Shown here one piece after another: positions 61,863 through 64,000 of a stretch of DNA of 64,000 nucleotides (positions are counted from its first letter, which is position 1; each line of letters begins with the position of its first letter). The position numbers and the translations under genes are program-made. The notes below the pieces were generated by a model. The model was not told the origin of the DNA, did no database searches, and worked only from the letters and a program-made list of their open reading frames with translations. The DNA lies in assembly GCF_900129555.1 (NCBI RefSeq), contig NZ_FQWC01000005.1, positions 124,001 through 188,000 of the forward strand, written 5' to 3'. This DNA comes from Flavobacterium defluvii. GTDB taxonomy: Bacteria > Bacteroidota > Bacteroidia > Flavobacteriales > Flavobacteriaceae.

Positions 61863-63777
61863 CAACAACGGTTTACTAAGTATCGACGATTTGCAAAATC
61901 TGGCAAACGAGTTGTTTAAAGCTTTACCAAATGAATTTCCAAAAGAAATTTCATTAAGTCCGGATAAGTCAGAACATCCTCGTGCGACAAAAATTGCAGA
62001 AACGATATTGCATGCCGGAAATCTTGATCAGTTTGGTCAGATTCCAGTTGTAAGCCCGTCGAGTACTTCGCCTTCTCCGCCAGCATTTAGCGGATTTGGG
62101 GCTTCTCCATCAGTAATAAATTACGGAAGTGGAACTTCAGCTTTGTACCCAAATGCCGGAGCAGGATTTAATCCGCAAAACAGGAATTCTTCTTCTGGTG
62201 TTGAAGAAAACCATGATTTAAACATCAACAATCCGCATAACGGGTTTTATGATTCTAATTTAAAAAATGGAAATGCTCCTCAATTAAATGAAGAAAGTCT
62301 TTTTTCGGGATTTTCACTGAACCATCTATATCTGCCATTTCAAACTGAGAATTCATCTTTTGAAATTGAATTACAGGCAGCTTTAGCATCTGTCGATACA
62401 CAATTTAAAAAACGCGAAGATTTTCCGTTAAACGGAAATGAAACAACAAATTCATACTATTTTCTGGAGCAGAATCCTTTTGCTTTTGATAAAAGAAGTA
62501 CGGATATAATTGTTGGGAATTCTTTCGTACATAAAGAAATTAATCTTTTTAAAGGTCATTCTTTTGACGCTGCTTTGGTAAAAAAGGATTTTCCGATTCT
62601 TAGAGAAACCGTAAACGGAAAACCTTTGGTTTGGTTTGATAATGCGGCAACAACTCAAAAACCACAATCGGTTATTGACAGAATTGCGTATTTCTACGAA
62701 CACGAAAATTCAAATATTCACCGTGCGGCACATGAATTGGCTGCGCGTGCATCAGATGCCTATGAAGCGGCTCGTGAAAAAGTAAAAGCATTTTTAAATG
62801 CTTCTTCTGTAAACGAAATTGTTTTTGTGAGAGGCGCAACTGAAGGAATAAATCTGGTGGCTTCAACCTGGGGCGAACAGAATTTAAATTCCGGAGATGA
62901 AATCATTGTGAGTAATCTGGAGCATCATGCAAATATAGTTCCGTGGAAACGTCTTGCTGACAAAAAAGGTTTGAAATTAAGAGTAATTCCAGTTGACGAT
63001 GACGGACAAATTCTGCTTGATGAATATGCAAAACTGCTGAATTCAAAAACACGTTTGGTCGCTTTCACACAAGTTTCGAATGCATTGGGAACGGTAACGC
63101 CGGCAAAAAAAATAGTTGAAATGGCACACGCAGCCGGAGCAAAAGTTTTAATCGACGGTGCACAATCGGTTTCGCACATGAAAGTTGATGTTCAGCATTT
63201 AAATCCGGATTGGCTGGTTTTCTCTGGACATAAATTATTTGGTCCAACTGGAATTGGAGCTTTATACGGAAAAGAAGATTTGCTAAACGAAATGCAGCCG
63301 TATCAATCTGGCGGAAATATGATTCAGGACGTAACTTTTGAGGAAATAAAATACCATAAAGCTCCGAATCGTTTTGAAGCTGGAACGGGAAATATTGCTG
63401 ATGCCATTGGCCTTGGCGCAGCAATCGATTATGTAACCAAATTAGGAATTGAAGCTATTGGTCAATACGAGCATTATTTGTTAGAATATGCTACCAGACT
63501 TTTGAAAGAAATTCCGGGCGTTAGATTGATTGGAACTGCCAAAGATAAAGCCAGTGTATTGTCTTTCAATTTACAAGGCTATTCGAACGATCAGGTTGGG
63601 CAGGCTTTAAATAAAGAAGGCGTTGCAGTGAGAACGGGACACCATTGTGCGCAGCCTATTTTACGCAGAATGGGAGTTGAAACAACGGTTCGTCCTTCAT
63701 TAGCATTTTACAATACAACTGAAGATGTCGACACTTTCATAAAAACCATCTGGGAACTTAAAAAAGTTAGATTCTAA
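61846..63777 (+). CDS. Encapsulated cysteine desulfurase (family 2A cargo), SufS-like
   Basis: A 643-residue protein. Residues ~1-230 are a low-complexity Pro/Ser/Asn/Gly-rich segment (SPSSTSPSPPAFSGFGASPS) of the type that targets family 2A cargo into the shell. Residues ~240-643 are a class II (SufS-type) PLP cysteine desulfurase: VWFDNAATTQKP, PLP lysine K463 in SGHKLFGPTG, catalytic Cys601 in RTGHHCAQPI. It releases sulfane sulfur from cysteine, giving alanine. The start codon lies inside the shell gene. SufE or a sulfur acceptor is not visible before the window ends. Confidence 0.92.
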   Translation: MSTNINNNGLLSIDDLQNLANELFKALPNEFPKEISLSPDKSEHPRATKIAETILHAGNLDQFGQIPVVSPSSTSPSPPAFSGFGASPSVINYGSGTSALYPNAGAGFNPQNRNSSSGVEENHDLNINNPHNGFYDSNLKNGNAPQLNEESLFSGFSLNHLYLPFQTENSSFEIELQAALASVDTQFKKREDFPLNGNETTNSYYFLEQNPFAFDKRSTDIIVGNSFVHKEINLFKGHSFDAALVKKDFPILRETVNGKPLVWFDNAATTQKPQSVIDRIAYFYEHENSNIHRAAHELAARASDAYEAAREKVKAFLNASSVNEIVFVRGATEGINLVASTWGEQNLNSGDEIIVSNLEHHANIVPWKRLADKKGLKLRVIPVDDDGQILLDEYAKLLNSKTRLVAFTQVSNALGTVTPAKKIVEMAHAAGAKVLIDGAQSVSHMKVDVQHLNPDWLVFSGHKLFGPTGIGALYGKEDLLNEMQPYQSGGNMIQDVTFEEIKYHKAPNRFEAGTGNIADAIGLGAAIDYVTKLGIEAIGQYEHYLLEYATRLLKEIPGVRLIGTAKDKASVLSFNLQGYSNDQVGQALNKEGVAVRTGHHCAQPILRRMGVETTVRPSLAFYNTTEDVDTFIKTIWELKKVRF

Positions 63778-63847
63778 AAATATTGAGATTTCTTCTCAAA
63801 ACTGATAATTGCTTTTTTTGATATTTTAAGTAATTATACCCTGAAAA

Positions 63848-63875
63848 GCGATTGTTATAAAACAGTCGCTTTTTT
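63848..63875 (+). terminator. Terminator after the encapsulin operon
   Basis: GCGATTGTT / AACAGTCGC form a 9-bp stem (one G-T pair) with loop ATAA, followed by TTTTTT. It closes the operon. The remaining bases to 64000 show no gene. Confidence 0.88.
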
Positions 63876-64000
63876 AATAAAATCAATTATTTTCTATTAA
63901 TTTTTTATGCCTGTTTTTTTAACGCAGATATTCTTCCTTACATTTTTATCAAAAAATCAAACAATTTTCATCAAAAACCAACAAACACATATACAAAAGT

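Overview
The window is a low-GC, gene-dense chromosomal segment of a Flavobacterium-like Bacteroidota. The support is a type IX secretion sorting domain, a SusC/SusD pair, promoters of the TTTG-N19-TAnnTTTG type, a moaC-moaB fusion, and many short palindromic intergenic repeats of the kind common in this genus. No phage, conjugation module, rRNA or CRISPR array was found.

Layout. 1-1016: two secreted proteins, one cut by the window edge. 1839-12025: a compact hybrid NRPS/PKS locus (A-PCP-KS-AT-ACP, then C-A-PCP-TE, then a phosphopantetheinyl transferase). Both adenylation domains read by eye as glycine-like and the AT as malonyl-type. 12026-17011: a YheT-like hydrolase, a GNAT, a small membrane protein, a membrane-anchored pYEATS-like protein, and a Fic gene flanked by perfect 55-bp direct repeats. 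Those repeats duplicate the 3' end of a tRNA-Arg lying in a tRNA-Ser/Pro/Arg operon, so this is an integration site. 17132-27330: housekeeping and redox genes (thiolase, NlpC/P60, AraC regulator with aldo/keto reductase, mdaB with a YgiN-like monooxygenase, a LysR regulator, a DUF2130 protein, META lipoproteins). 27526-44197: a nitrate-assimilation neighbourhood. It keeps DUF4202, a NarX-like sensor kinase, a NarL-like regulator, a porin, a complete set of molybdenum-cofactor genes and cobA, but nirB is reduced to its first ~37 codons and a rubredoxin gene is frameshifted.

44755-63875: a sulfur-scavenging region. It holds SusC/SusD, three formylglycine-type sulfatases, a sterol-desaturase-like hydroxylase, a rhodanese-thioredoxin fusion, a YeiH-type transporter, cysteine synthase, a family 2A encapsulin shell and its cysteine desulfurase cargo. 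The inferred flow is import of an organosulfate, sulfate release, assimilation to cysteine by CysK, and desulfuration inside a nanocompartment.

The most notable observation is that this region has two paralogous 5' leaders, one before susC and one before the sulfatase-cysK-encapsulin operon. Each has the same 27-bp operator-like element, then a 28-codon reading frame ending in clustered cysteines (CCYMCFCC and SCYMCSCC), then a covarying hairpin whose 3' arm is complementary to the cysteine codons. The susC leader adds a 10-codon frame ending SCCCK directly before the hairpin. A third operator copy, inverted, lies before the hydroxylase gene. This looks like a cysteine-sensing leader-peptide system for sulfur scavenging; I do not recall it being described in Bacteroidota.
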